NCBI RefSeq assembly: GCF_020010905.1
Contig: NZ_JAGJBY010000001.1
Span: forward strand, 3,802,001 to 3,866,000
DNA length: 64,000 bases
Direction: 5' to 3'
From: Streptomyces acidiscabies
GTDB lineage: Bacteria > Actinomycetota > Actinomycetes > Streptomycetales > Streptomycetaceae
Below the pieces are notes generated by a model, which was not told the origin of the DNA, did no database searches, and saw only the letters and a program-made list of their open reading frames with translations. A program made the translations under genes and the position numbers. Positions 24,643-33,043 of the stretch are shown piece after piece. Each line of letters opens with the position of its first letter. The first letter of the stretch is position 1.

Positions 24643-25656
24643 TCAGTCGTCGCCGGGCGTCATCGAGATCACGACCTTTCCGGCCGTGGTACGCCCCTGC
24701 TCGACGTACGCCATCGCCTCGAGCGTCCGGTCGAAGGGGAACGTCCGGTCGATGACCGGGCGGAGCCGTCCGCTGTCGTACAGGGCGCCGAGTTCACGGA
24801 GCTGGGCGCCGCTGGCCTGCATGAAGAAGAACTCATAGCGCACACCCAGGGCCTTGGCCTGCTTGCGCACCTTGCGGCTGAGCGCGTTCATGGCCACGCC
24901 CATGAACGAGGGCGCGCCGAGTTGCCTGGCGAACCCGGAGTCCGGCGGGCCGGCGACACCGATGGCCAGGCCGCCCGGCTTCAGCACAGTCAGCGACTTC
25001 TCGAGGTTCGCCCCGCCAAGGGAGTCCAGCACCAGGTCGTAGCCGGACAGCACCTGCGAGAAGTCCTCCTTCGTGTAGTCGACGACGGTGTCGGCGCCGA
25101 GGCTCCTGACCATCTCCTCGGCGCGGGAGTTCGTGGTCGTGGCCACCGTGGCACCGAAGTGCTTGGCGAGCTGGATGGCCGTCGATCCGAGGCCACCGGC
25201 ACCGGCGTGGACGAGCACTTTCTGGCCCGGCACCACGTGGGCGCGCTCCACGAGGATCTGCCAGGCGGCCAGGGCCACCAGCGGCACCGCGGCCGCCTCG
25301 CGGAGCGTGAGTGACGCCGGCTTGGGCGCGACGTCGTCCTGGTCGACCGCAATGAACTCGGCAAAGCCTCCGACCCGCAGGTCGCGGGGACGTGCGTAGA
25401 CCTCGTCGCCGACCGTCAAGCCGCGCACGGTCGGCCCGACCTGCGTCACGATCCCGGCGACGTCATGGCCGAGCACGAACGGAAGCTCGTACTTCAGGAG
25501 TCGTTTGAACTCCCCGTTGCGGACCATCTTGTCCAGCGGGTTGATGCTGGCAGCGCTCACCTGGACCAGGACGTCGCCGGCCCCGACGGTGGGCTCGGGA
25601 ACATCAGCGGCGCGCAGGCCGCCCTTGCCGTACTTCTCGACGACGAACGCCTTCAT
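24643..25656 (-). CDS. NADP-dependent zinc-independent MDR oxidoreductase
   Basis: A 337-residue medium-chain reductase of the quinone-oxidoreductase type: GroES-like N-terminus (LPFVLGHDVAGIV), no structural zinc cysteines, and the nucleotide fold LVHAGAGGLGSTAIQLAKHFGA. The ATG at 25656 follows AAGGGA. Such enzymes reduce quinones or enones with NADPH. It lies 74 bp downstream of an alpha/beta-hydrolase gene in the same direction, followed by TetR, and fits a small stress or xenobiotic response operon. Confidence 0.87.
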   Translation of the reverse strand: MKAFVVEKYGKGGLRAADVPEPTVGAGDVLVQVSAASINPLDKMVRNGEFKRLLKYELPFVLGHDVAGIVTQVGPTVRGLTVGDEVYARPRDLRVGGFAEFIAVDQDDVAPKPASLTLREAAAVPLVALAAWQILVERAHVVPGQKVLVHAGAGGLGSTAIQLAKHFGATVATTTNSRAEEMVRSLGADTVVDYTKEDFSQVLSGYDLVLDSLGGANLEKSLTVLKPGGLAIGVAGPPDSGFARQLGAPSFMGVAMNALSRKVRKQAKALGVRYEFFFMQASGAQLRELGALYDSGRLRPVIDRTFPFDRTLEAMAYVEQGRTTAGKVVISMTPGDD

Positions 25657-25730
25657 GTCAGCCGTCCCTTCGCGTGATCTTCTCGGTTGTCTTCTCGGCG
25701 GACGATGCGCATGTCCGGGCAGCTTCCACC

Positions 25731-26642
25731 TCAGCGGCCGAGGTGCCGTCGAAGCCACTGGCCCATCTGCTCGATCGCCCGGTCCACCTCGGGCACGCGT
25801 CCCGCGCCCAGGATGAACGAGTGCTGGCCCTCCGGCAGCGGGCGGACCTCAGAGACGATCTTGAAGTCGGTCAGTCGGCGGCCGAAATCGGCGCCATCGC
25901 CGGCAAGCGTTTCGTGCTCGCCGTAGTGGAGGGCCGTGGGCGGCAGGCCGGTCAGGTCGGCGTTCACGATGCTGATGGCGGGGTCGGTGAAGTCCACGCC
26001 GGGGTCCTGCAGCCAAGCCGCTCGGAACAGCTCGAGGATGCCCCGGCTGAGCATCCTGTCGAGTTCCTCGTTCTCGTCCACCTTCGGGTTACTGATGGTG
26101 AGGTCGGTCCAGGGCGAGATGCTGACGACCGCGCCGGGGACTGCCTCGCCCTTGGCGAGCAGGCGCAGCGGCAGCGCGATCGCGAGGGTGCCTCCGATGG
26201 AGTGGCCGGTGCTGCCGATGTTCCGCGGCGCGTAGCCCTGAGCGAGCAGCCACCGGTAGGCGGTCTCGGCGTCGTCGATCTGCGCCGGGTGGGGATGCTC
26301 GGGCGCCAGGCGGAAGCCCACGACGAGTGAGCGGATTCCGGCCGCCTTGGCGATGTGGCCGGCGGCCTTGCGGTCCGATGCGATCGAGGCGGCGACCGAT
26401 CCGCCGAAATGGAAGTGAAGCAGCGCCTTGTCGGGGTCGGCGCCCTCGGGGATGACCCACAGGGCGGGGACGCCGTCCGCGTCCACGTCGGCGTAGGTGA
26501 CGCCTTCCGGCTCGGTCGATGCCGAAGCATGTGTGTCGACGATGTCGCGGACGACGGCCAGATCGAGTCCCGGCGTCGACGCCTTCGCACGCACGCTGTC
26601 GAGGAACTGCGCGAACTGCTGCGCTTCCGTGCTCATTCCCAT
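25731..26642 (-). CDS. Hormone-sensitive-lipase-family alpha/beta hydrolase
   Basis: A 303-residue esterase of the HSL group. It has the oxyanion-hole strip LLHFHFGGS (a variant of HGGG), the nucleophile elbow GHSIGG, and a C-terminal catalytic histidine in EGQHSF; the acid is probably in the YGEHETL loop, where the usual Asp is replaced. AAGGAG precedes the ATG by seven bases. It lies between an SDR and an MDR oxidoreductase gene on the same strand, all probably one transcript. The ester substrate is unknown. Confidence 0.85.
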   Translation of the reverse strand: MGMSTEAQQFAQFLDSVRAKASTPGLDLAVVRDIVDTHASASTEPEGVTYADVDADGVPALWVIPEGADPDKALLHFHFGGSVAASIASDRKAAGHIAKAAGIRSLVVGFRLAPEHPHPAQIDDAETAYRWLLAQGYAPRNIGSTGHSIGGTLAIALPLRLLAKGEAVPGAVVSISPWTDLTISNPKVDENEELDRMLSRGILELFRAAWLQDPGVDFTDPAISIVNADLTGLPPTALHYGEHETLAGDGADFGRRLTDFKIVSEVRPLPEGQHSFILGAGRVPEVDRAIEQMGQWLRRHLGR

Positions 26643-26718
26643 GGTGATGCTCCTTGTCAGGTCAGAGCTGAACGCGCCTCTCGCGCGCGCTGCGGGTCGA
26701 TGGGCCGGGTGCGACGTT

Positions 26719-27534
26719 TCAGCCGGGCATCCGGTTGAACCTGCGGATCTGCTTGTCGAACATCCCGGCGGGGACGAGGCGTCGCGCGGTGGTGATGCGT
26801 GAGGCGAGCGGTCCGGCGGTGTAGCGCAGCTTCGGCTTCGAGGCGGTGGCTGCCGTGACGATCTCCTTGGCGACGACGGCGGGGTCGTCGCCGGTCTTCA
26901 TCGCCGCGGCGACCACTTCGTCGAAGACACGCCGCCGCTCCGCGTACAGCGGCAGCGGGGTGTCGGGCTGCGCGGCATTGGCATCGAAGGCGGTCCGGGT
27001 GTAGCCGGGCTCGACGAGCAGGACGCGGACGCCGTGCTCGCGGACCTCGTGATCCAGGGACTCGGAGTAGCCCTCGACGGCGTGCTTCGCGGCGGCGTAG
27101 AGGGCCATGTAGGGCTGCGGGATGACGCCGAGGACGGACGAGACGTTGACGATACGTCCACGGCCCTGGGTGCGCATGTGCGGCAGAACGGCCTTCGCCA
27201 TGCGGACATGACCGAAGAAGTTGAGGTTGAAGAGGCGCTGGGCCTGGGCGACGGAGCTCTCCTCGGCGGCGCCGGCCGAGCCCAGACCGGCGTTGTTGAC
27301 CAGGACGTCGATCCGTCCGAACCGTTCGATCACTTCCCGGACCGCGGCGGTGACGGATTCGTCGCTGGTCACGTCGAGGTCGAGGAAGGCCACACCGGCG
27401 GGCGGGGTGAGCCCCGAGGTGTTCCGTCCGGTTCCGATCACCTCGAACCCGGCTGTGACGAAGGCCCGAGCGGTTGCGTTACCGATCCCCGATGACGCCC
27501 CCGTCACGAGTGCTACCGGCCGTTGTGTCGCCAT
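26719..27534 (-). CDS. Short-chain dehydrogenase/reductase
   Basis: A 271-residue classical SDR with the cofactor motif VTGASSGIGNATA, the NNAG motif (VLVNNAGLGSAG), catalytic Ser in VSSVLG and Tyr/Lys in YAAAKHA. ATG 27534 follows AAGGAG at seven bases. It is the first gene of the minus-strand group SDR-hydrolase-MDR-TetR. The AT-rich stretch upstream (27550-27595, with TTAC-TGTC-GTAA) probably holds the promoter. The substrate is unknown. Confidence 0.88.
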   Translation of the reverse strand: MATQRPVALVTGASSGIGNATARAFVTAGFEVIGTGRNTSGLTPPAGVAFLDLDVTSDESVTAAVREVIERFGRIDVLVNNAGLGSAGAAEESSVAQAQRLFNLNFFGHVRMAKAVLPHMRTQGRGRIVNVSSVLGVIPQPYMALYAAAKHAVEGYSESLDHEVREHGVRVLLVEPGYTRTAFDANAAQPDTPLPLYAERRRVFDEVVAAAMKTGDDPAVVAKEIVTAATASKPKLRYTAGPLASRITTARRLVPAGMFDKQIRRFNRMPG

Positions 27535-27808
27535 GACGGACTCCTTACACATTGAATTTCGATCGTATGGCTTACTGTCGTAATGTTATTGCGGGGCGGA
27601 GTGGATGGCAAGGCCGCTCCGAAGGCGCCGGCATCTCCGGCCTGCCCGTCTCATCCAGAGCTCTCTCATGAACAGTCCTTTGCGCGAGCAAGATCAATCG
27701 CGGGCCGCCGGACCCCCGCCGATCCCGGGTTCGTTCGCAGAACCCGTTCTCACTAAGAAGCAGGACGGGCCTCCTTCTGAGACTTGCATTGTGCGAAGAT
27801 CCGGGCCC

Positions 27809-28665
27809 GTGACGGACCCTCGGCTTCCTTCCTCAACCGACCGGTCGGACGCCGACGACGCCGAACAGCACGCCTGTCCGAAGTGCGTCGCCCAGCCCGG
27901 TTCCCCGTGCCGCTCGCGCGGCGGCGCGGTCGCCTCCGCCTACCACACCCGCCGCTTCACGAAGGTGCCCCGGCTGAAGAAGGCGCTGCGGGTGCCGACC
28001 CCGGCCGACCGTGGGCCGGGGTCGGCCGTGGCGGCCCGGCACCCCGCCACCGGCGCCGATCGACCCGGACCTGCCGAGTGCGGACATCCACATCGGCTAA
28101 CGCGCGATGCTCGACGCTCAACTCCCAGCTCGACGCGCTCAGCAAGCACGGCATCCCGAGGGGCAAGATCTTCAGCGAGAAGATCAGCACCCGGGTGCGG
28201 GTCCGGCCCCGGTTCGAGAAGGCGCTGCGAACCGCGCGGGAGGTCAAGGCGCACGCCCCGCACTGCCGGGTCATCTTCACCGTGTACGAGATGAAGCGCC
28301 TCGGCCGCGACGCCGCCGAACTCACCGCGCTCACCGACCACCTCACCGCCCACGGCCTGGTCCTGGAGATGCTCGCCGGACCCCTGCCCGGCATCTACGA
28401 CCCCACTGGCCCGGGCAAGCTGCTGTTCGCGTACTTCGCGGCGATGGCGGAGACCGAGCGAGAGAACATCCGCGAGTCCACGTTGGAGGGCCTGGACACC
28501 GCGGCCCGCAAGGGCAAGCACGGCGGCCGGCCCCCGGCGATGACCGACGACATGCTGCACACCGTGCTCCGGCGCCGGGCCGGCGGCGAGTCCGTCGGGC
28601 AGATCCAGCCCGACCTGTTCATCCCCACCGGCAAGCGCAAGGGACACAAGCCTTCCGTCAGATAC
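27809..28665 (+). pseudogene. Serine recombinase (Tn3 resolvase-type), multiply frameshifted
   Basis: The parts match actinobacterial resolvases with an N-terminal cysteine motif: CPKCVAQPGSPCRSRGGAVA, then WRPGTPPPAPIDP in a second frame, then a stop in IG-TAA, then ARCSTLNSQLDALSKHGIP in a third frame. The catalytic domain continues through VIFTVYEMKRLGRDAAELTA and AETERENIRESTLEGL. The catalytic serine (RCST) remains, but the conserved Gln just after it is lost through a small deletion. The C-terminus after GKRKGHKPSV is replaced by unrelated sequence. Inactive; possibly from the same Tn3-type element as the transposase fragment at 22.9 kb. Confidence 0.8.
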
Positions 28666-28820
28666 TTGAGTCAAGACACTTGGAGAAAGTGCAGGTCAGA
28701 GCCGCCATGGACGAAATTTTGGAGCGTTGGGCATCTCGGCAAGCGGCGAAAGCCCCCCAGATCTCGGTTGAAGACCTCCGCGAACTCGCGGACAGTTTGG
28801 GTATCGAATTGGGTGACTGA
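28666..28820 (+). pseudogene. Orphan C-terminal coding fragment of unknown origin
   Basis: Behind the recombinase remnant one frame reads AAMDEILERWASRQAAK and DLRELADSLGIELGD to a TGA at 28818, followed eight bases later by a good terminator. Its base composition is lower in GC than the neighbours. It looks like the true end of a gene whose front is gone. I do not recognise the family. Confidence 0.4.
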
Positions 28821-28828
28821 GCTGCTTC

Positions 28829-28859
28829 GAGGGGCCCTGCCTGGATAGCAGGGTCCCTC
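28829..28859 (+). terminator. Hairpin terminator
   Basis: GAGGGGCCCTGC (28829-28840) pairs with GCAGGGTCCCTC (28848-28859) with one G-T wobble and a 7-base loop. It directly follows the stop of the orphan coding fragment. Confidence 0.7.
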
Positions 28860-29043
28860 GGTGTGTGTGAGAAATCGGCAAGCTGCCCCGCGCCATGGCC
28901 TCCCTGCGCAACCTCGCCATCAGCGTCTTCCGCCAGGACAGCCGGACGCCAGACCTACATCGCCGCGCCCAGACAGATCTCGTTCACGCAATGCCCCTGA
29001 CTGGCGACCACGGCGGGGGTCACGTCCGCTGGAGTGGTGTATT

Positions 29044-30364
29044 GACGGCCACTCGGTGATCTCCTTTTGAGGCTATGCGGTGAGTTCGGTGGGCAGGTCG
29101 GTCTCGTGGGTTTCTGACTCGATCGGGTGGAGGCAGGCTTTGGCCAGCAGGTCGAGTCCCATGTAGCGGCGGGCCTCGGTCCACTCGTCGTTCTGTTCGG
29201 CCAGCACGGCGCCGACGAGCCGGATGACGGCGGTGCGGTCGGGGAAGATGCCGACCACGTCGGTGCGGCGGCGGATCTCCTTGTTCAGCCGTTCCTGCGG
29301 GTTGTTCGACCAGATCTGCCGCCAGATCTCGCGTGGGAAGGCGGTGAAGGCCAGCAGGTCGTGCTGGGCGGTGTCCAAGTGGGCTGCGGCCTTGGGAAAC
29401 TTGGCCTCCAGCGCGTCCAGGACGTGCTGCATCTGGGCCTTCACGGCGTCGGTGTCGGGTTGTTCGAAGACGGTCCGCAGCAGCGTGGCCACCCAGGGCT
29501 GGGCCGATTTCGGGACCTGGCTGAGCAGGTTGCGGGCGTAATGAGTGCGACATCGCTGCCAGCTCGCGCCGGGCAGGACCGCGCCGATGGCGTCGATCAG
29601 GCCGGCGTGCGCGTCGGAGATGACCAGCTGGACGCCGGACAGGCCGCGGGCGATCAGCGAGCGCAGGAAGGCCAGCCAGCCGGCGCCGTCCTCGGCGGTG
29701 GCGACATCGATGCCGAGGATCTCGCGGTGCCCGTCGGCGTTGACGCCGACCGCGATCAAGGCGTGGACGTTGATGATCCGGCCGCCCTCGCGGACCTTCT
29801 GGGTCAGCGCGTCCACCCAGACGAACGCGTAAGGGCCCTGATCCAGGGGCCGGTTGCGGAAGCGGCGACCTGCTCGTCCAGGTGCTTCGCCATCGCGCTG
29901 ACCTGGGACTTCGACAGCTGGGTGACGCCGAGGGACTCGGCGAGCTTCTCGACACGGCGGGTGGACACGCCCAGCAGGTAGGCGGTGGCGACCACCGAGA
30001 TGAGGGCCTGCTCGGCCCGGCGACGTCGCTCCAGCAGCCAGTGCGGGAAGTAACTCCCGCTCCTGAGCTTGGGGATGGCGAGTTCGACGGTGCCGGCCCT
30101 CGTGTCCCACTCGCGCGGGCGATATCCGTTCCGGTGGTTGACTCTCTCTTCGCTGACCTGCCCGTATTCAGCATTGCAGAGGGCATCCGCCTCCGCGGAC
30201 ATGAGCGCGTCAGCGAACGTCTTGACCATCGCGCGCAGCAGATCGGGACTCGCCGCGGCGAGGTTGTCTTCGGCGAGGGCGTGCAGGGGCAGACTGTCGG
30301 ATGCGGTCATCGTGCTGATCTCCTTCGAGGCTTCGACACCTCGAAGATCAGCCGGTGGCCGTTC
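29044..30364 (-). mobile_element. IS256-family insertion sequence
   Basis: The element holds one transposase gene on the minus strand. Imperfect terminal repeats can be seen: the left end 29044-29064 and the inverse of 30343-30364 share ACGGCCAC followed, after four bases, by TGATCT. Exact outer ends and a target duplication could not be fixed. The transposase is frameshifted, so the copy is probably immobile. Confidence 0.75.
29073..30310 (-). pseudogene. IS256-family transposase with one frameshift
   Basis: From ATG 30310 (GAAGGAG upstream) the frame encodes the N-terminal half (LLRAMVKTFADALMSAEADA, VNHRNGYRPREWDTR, LEKLAESLGVTQLSKSQVS). In LDEQVAA, near 29859-29863, one G is missing, and the rest continues in the next frame: FRNRPLDQGPYAFVWVDAL with the first DDE aspartate, VISDAHAGL with the second, and the late SNNPQERLNKEIRRR with the glutamate. 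Together they would give the usual 410 or so residues. IS256 transposases need no programmed frameshift, so this is a lesion. Confidence 0.85.
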
Positions 30365-30507
30365 ATCTATGCGGGCCTCATCCCGACGCCGGAGCAAACC
30401 CCCGGATCAGGTCGAACCCGTACACCATCTCCATGGACGCAACCACGGCGGGAGCGAACTGCTAGCACTTCAGATCGCCAATCGCCTCAGCCATTCGGCC
30501 AGACTGC

Positions 30508-31989
30508 GGGTCAAGGTCAGGGCCCCGGCGTTTGCCCGGATCGCCCCGGCCTGGGCCGGTTGATCATGCTGGCGGGCCTCGGAAGCAGATGAACACGGCA
30601 CCTGTGGATCATGGAGTTCTCTACGCTGCAAGATCCACGAAGGTGCCGTGTTCGTTCCTCCATCATCCCCTGCCGTCGTTCCCGTCTCTCCGGCGCCCCG
30701 CCTGGAGGCCCTCGGCTCGGATGCCGCGCGAGACCAAGTCCGCGGCCTGGTTGCCGAGTTCGAGTCGGTCACCGATCCTCGCGGGGCGTGCGGGGTGCGC
30801 TACCGGGTCTCCTCGCTGCTGGCCCTGGTGGTCTGTGCGATGACCCCGGCGGGCCATGACTCCATCACCGCGGCGGCGGAGTGGTGCCGACGTGCGACGC
30901 CTGAGGAACTGGCCGCTTTCGGTCTGCCCTACCATCCGTTGCGCGGCCGCTACCGGATCCCGAGCGAGAAGACCTTGCGCACCGTTCTGGGGCGGCTCGA
31001 TCCCGGTGAGGTCAGCGCGGCCGGCTACGACCACCTGCGGCCCCTGCTGTCCACGGTGTCCCACTCTCCCGAGCCGCTCATGCCCGACGGCGGCATCGAA
31101 CGCGAACAGCGCCGCGCCCACCGGGCGGCCGCCCGCGCCGAACCGGTGCGCTCCCGGCGCCGGGCCATCGCGGTGGACGGCAAGTGCCTGCGCAGTGCGA
31201 AGCGCCCGGACGGCAGCCGCGTCTTCGTGCTCTCCGCCGTCCGGCACGGCGACGGCATCACCCTCGCCTCCCGCGAGATCGGCGCGAAGACCAACGAAAT
31301 CCCCGAGTTCCAACCCCTGCTCGACCAGCTCGACGACGCCGATCTCAAGGGGGCCGTCGTCACCGCCGACGCCCTCCACGCCCAACGCGACCACGCCACC
31401 TACCTGCACGAACGCGGCGCCCACTACCTGCTGACCATCAAGAACAACCAGCGCGGCCAAGCCCGTCAGCTCCACGCCCTGCCCTGGAAGGAGATCCCCG
31501 TCATCCACCGTGACGACGCCCGCGGCCACGGCCGCCACGAACAGCGTCTCGTCCAGGTCGTCACCGTCAACGGCCTGCTCTTTCCCCACGCGGCCCAGGT
31601 CCTGCGCATCCAGCGCAGACGCCGTCTCTACGGAGCGAAGAAGTGGTCCAGCGAGACCGTCTACGCCATCACCGACCTGCCCGCCGAGGAAGCGAGTGCC
31701 GCCGAGATCGCTTCATGGGCTCGCGGGCACTGGACCGTGGAGAACACCGTCCACTGGTGTCGGGATGTGACCTTCAACGAGGACAAGTCCCAGGTCAGGA
31801 CCCACAACACGCCCTCAGTCCTCGCCGCCGTCCGCGACCTGATCCGCGGTGCGCTCAAGCTTGCCGGGTACGTCAACACCGCCGCCGGCCGCCGAGCCCA
31901 CACCGAACGCACCCTCGTCCTCAGCCTCTACGGCATCACATGATCAAACCGGACGACCCGGGCAAACGCCGGGGCCCTGGGGTCAAGGT
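30508..31989 (+). mobile_element. ISAs1-family element, copy 1, with target duplication
   Basis: The element proper spans 30518-31979 (1462 bp) with perfect 22-bp terminal inverted repeats (30518-30539 and 31958-31979, starting CAGGGCCCCGGCG). A 10-bp direct repeat GGGTCAAGGT flanks it at 30508-30517 and 31980-31989. An identical element is at 33054-34515. The intact ends and duplication show a recent insertion, probably still mobile. The interrupted sequence reads on the minus strand as NLQTLTRSLAEWLRRLAI, the end of some lost gene. Confidence 0.95.
30648..31943 (+). CDS. ISAs1-family transposase, copy 1
   Basis: A 431-residue DDE transposase of the ISAs1 family (H-repeat-associated type). 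It has the N-terminal DDE_Tnp_1-associated domain (GVRYRVSSLLALVVCAM), the catalytic region AIAVDGKCLRSAK, VVTADALHAQ and the family HYLLTIKNNQ, and the late HWTVENTVHWCRDVTFNED with the catalytic glutamate. The GTG at 30648 follows GAAGG closely. The gene is complete and identical base for base to copy 2. Confidence 0.93.
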   Translation: MFVPPSSPAVVPVSPAPRLEALGSDAARDQVRGLVAEFESVTDPRGACGVRYRVSSLLALVVCAMTPAGHDSITAAAEWCRRATPEELAAFGLPYHPLRGRYRIPSEKTLRTVLGRLDPGEVSAAGYDHLRPLLSTVSHSPEPLMPDGGIEREQRRAHRAAARAEPVRSRRRAIAVDGKCLRSAKRPDGSRVFVLSAVRHGDGITLASREIGAKTNEIPEFQPLLDQLDDADLKGAVVTADALHAQRDHATYLHERGAHYLLTIKNNQRGQARQLHALPWKEIPVIHRDDARGHGRHEQRLVQVVTVNGLLFPHAAQVLRIQRRRRLYGAKKWSSETVYAITDLPAEEASAAEIASWARGHWTVENTVHWCRDVTFNEDKSQVRTHNTPSVLAAVRDLIRGALKLAGYVNTAAGRRAHTERTLVLSLYGIT

Positions 31990-32185
31990 CTGCAGGTTTC
32001 TGGCCTTTCGGTCGAGGTGCCCACGCCGAGACAGCGCGAAGATGAGCGCGAACGGAAGCCCCGGACGTAACGGGGGCCAACCAGTGCTTGGGCCGGTATG
32101 CTTCTTCCTGAAAGCGCCTTTTAAAACACCTCGCCTGCAGAGAGGACGTGTAGTGAATCTGAAAATTCGCACTCTTGGAGATCTC

Positions 32186-32707
32186 ATGCGAACCTCTGGA
32201 GTGACGCCAAAGACTCAATCAAGTTCGCCAAAGCGTCGCGTTCTTACGAGCCTTGCGACTATTCTCGCCGCGTCGGGCGTTGTGGTCGCAAATCCTTCCG
32301 CTGCGTTCGCCAATTCCACCTTCACTGCTGTGGGGTATTGCGACACGAATTACCAGTGTGCGGGAGGTAGTGGCTCGAGTAGCAGATGGTCAGTGAATTT
32401 CGATGACGGGCCGACGGTATCGACAATTGACCTCCATGAACTGTACCGCGACCAGAGCGACACCATGTCCTCCTTTCGCATTCTCGGGAGTGTGATGTCG
32501 CGCGCCAATCACCCGAATGAAACAGTCACGATTCATCAGCAATTTTATCGAGACAATGGCGGGCAGGTGCCGCTCGGAGAGTACGAAACACGGTTCAGGG
32601 CGAGCAGCTCCAACAATGCCCAGCGCTTCAATTTCGATCAAGGCATACCCAATTTGCCGTGGAATGACCAGGTGTCGTCGGTTGCTATATGGATAACGAG
32701 AAAGTAG
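32186..32707 (+). CDS. Small secreted protein of unknown function, low GC
   Basis: A 173-residue protein with a clear Sec signal peptide (RRVLTSLATILAASGVVVAN, cleavage likely after AAFA) and a mature part of about 130 residues with one close cysteine pair (GYCDTNYQC). Codon use is far less GC-rich than the neighbours, pointing to recent transfer. It lies alone between two identical ISAs1 copies and ends in a good terminator. ATG 32186 follows GGAG at five bases; a GTG at 32153 with GAGG upstream is an alternative. I do not recognise a family. Confidence 0.75.
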   Translation: MRTSGVTPKTQSSSPKRRVLTSLATILAASGVVVANPSAAFANSTFTAVGYCDTNYQCAGGSGSSSRWSVNFDDGPTVSTIDLHELYRDQSDTMSSFRILGSVMSRANHPNETVTIHQQFYRDNGGQVPLGEYETRFRASSSNNAQRFNFDQGIPNLPWNDQVSSVAIWITRK

Positions 32708-32740
32708 CTGACTGGCCTTAAAGAAGCTCGATCCTTCGTG

Positions 32741-32769
32741 ACGACCTGCCGACTCCGTTGGCAGGTCGT
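32741..32769 (+). terminator. Rho-independent terminator
   Basis: ACGACCTGCC (32741-32750) pairs perfectly with GGCAGGTCGT (32760-32769) with a 9-base loop, followed by TTCGCTTT. It lies 33 bases after the small secreted-protein gene. The 32770-33043 stretch beyond it, up to the next ISAs1 copy, shows no gene. Confidence 0.85.
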
Positions 32770-33043
32770 TTCGCTTTCCGTGGCTCTTGGTGGGCAAATC
32801 TATAGTCCGGCTGGTGTCTCGGGTGAGCTCCGGATTTCATTGTTTCGAAATTGAACTTAGTCTTTTTGCCACCGAACCGAGTCATGCCGGATTGGCGCGC
32901 TCAGAACCACGACACGAGTGAGGGCCGACGGCAAGCCCTGGATCTCAGCACGTGGCCGGGGCCCCAAAAAACGGGGGCTGCGGTCGGCGATTCCTAATGC
33001 CGTTCGTCAAGCCGTGGCGCACGCCTGAGGTAGCGGGCAGGAG

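Noticed and set aside
29859..29863. Programmed frameshift in the IS256-type transposase
   Set aside because: IS256 transposases are normally made from one frame, no slippery site is visible, and restoring one G gives the expected sequence; a plain mutation fits better.
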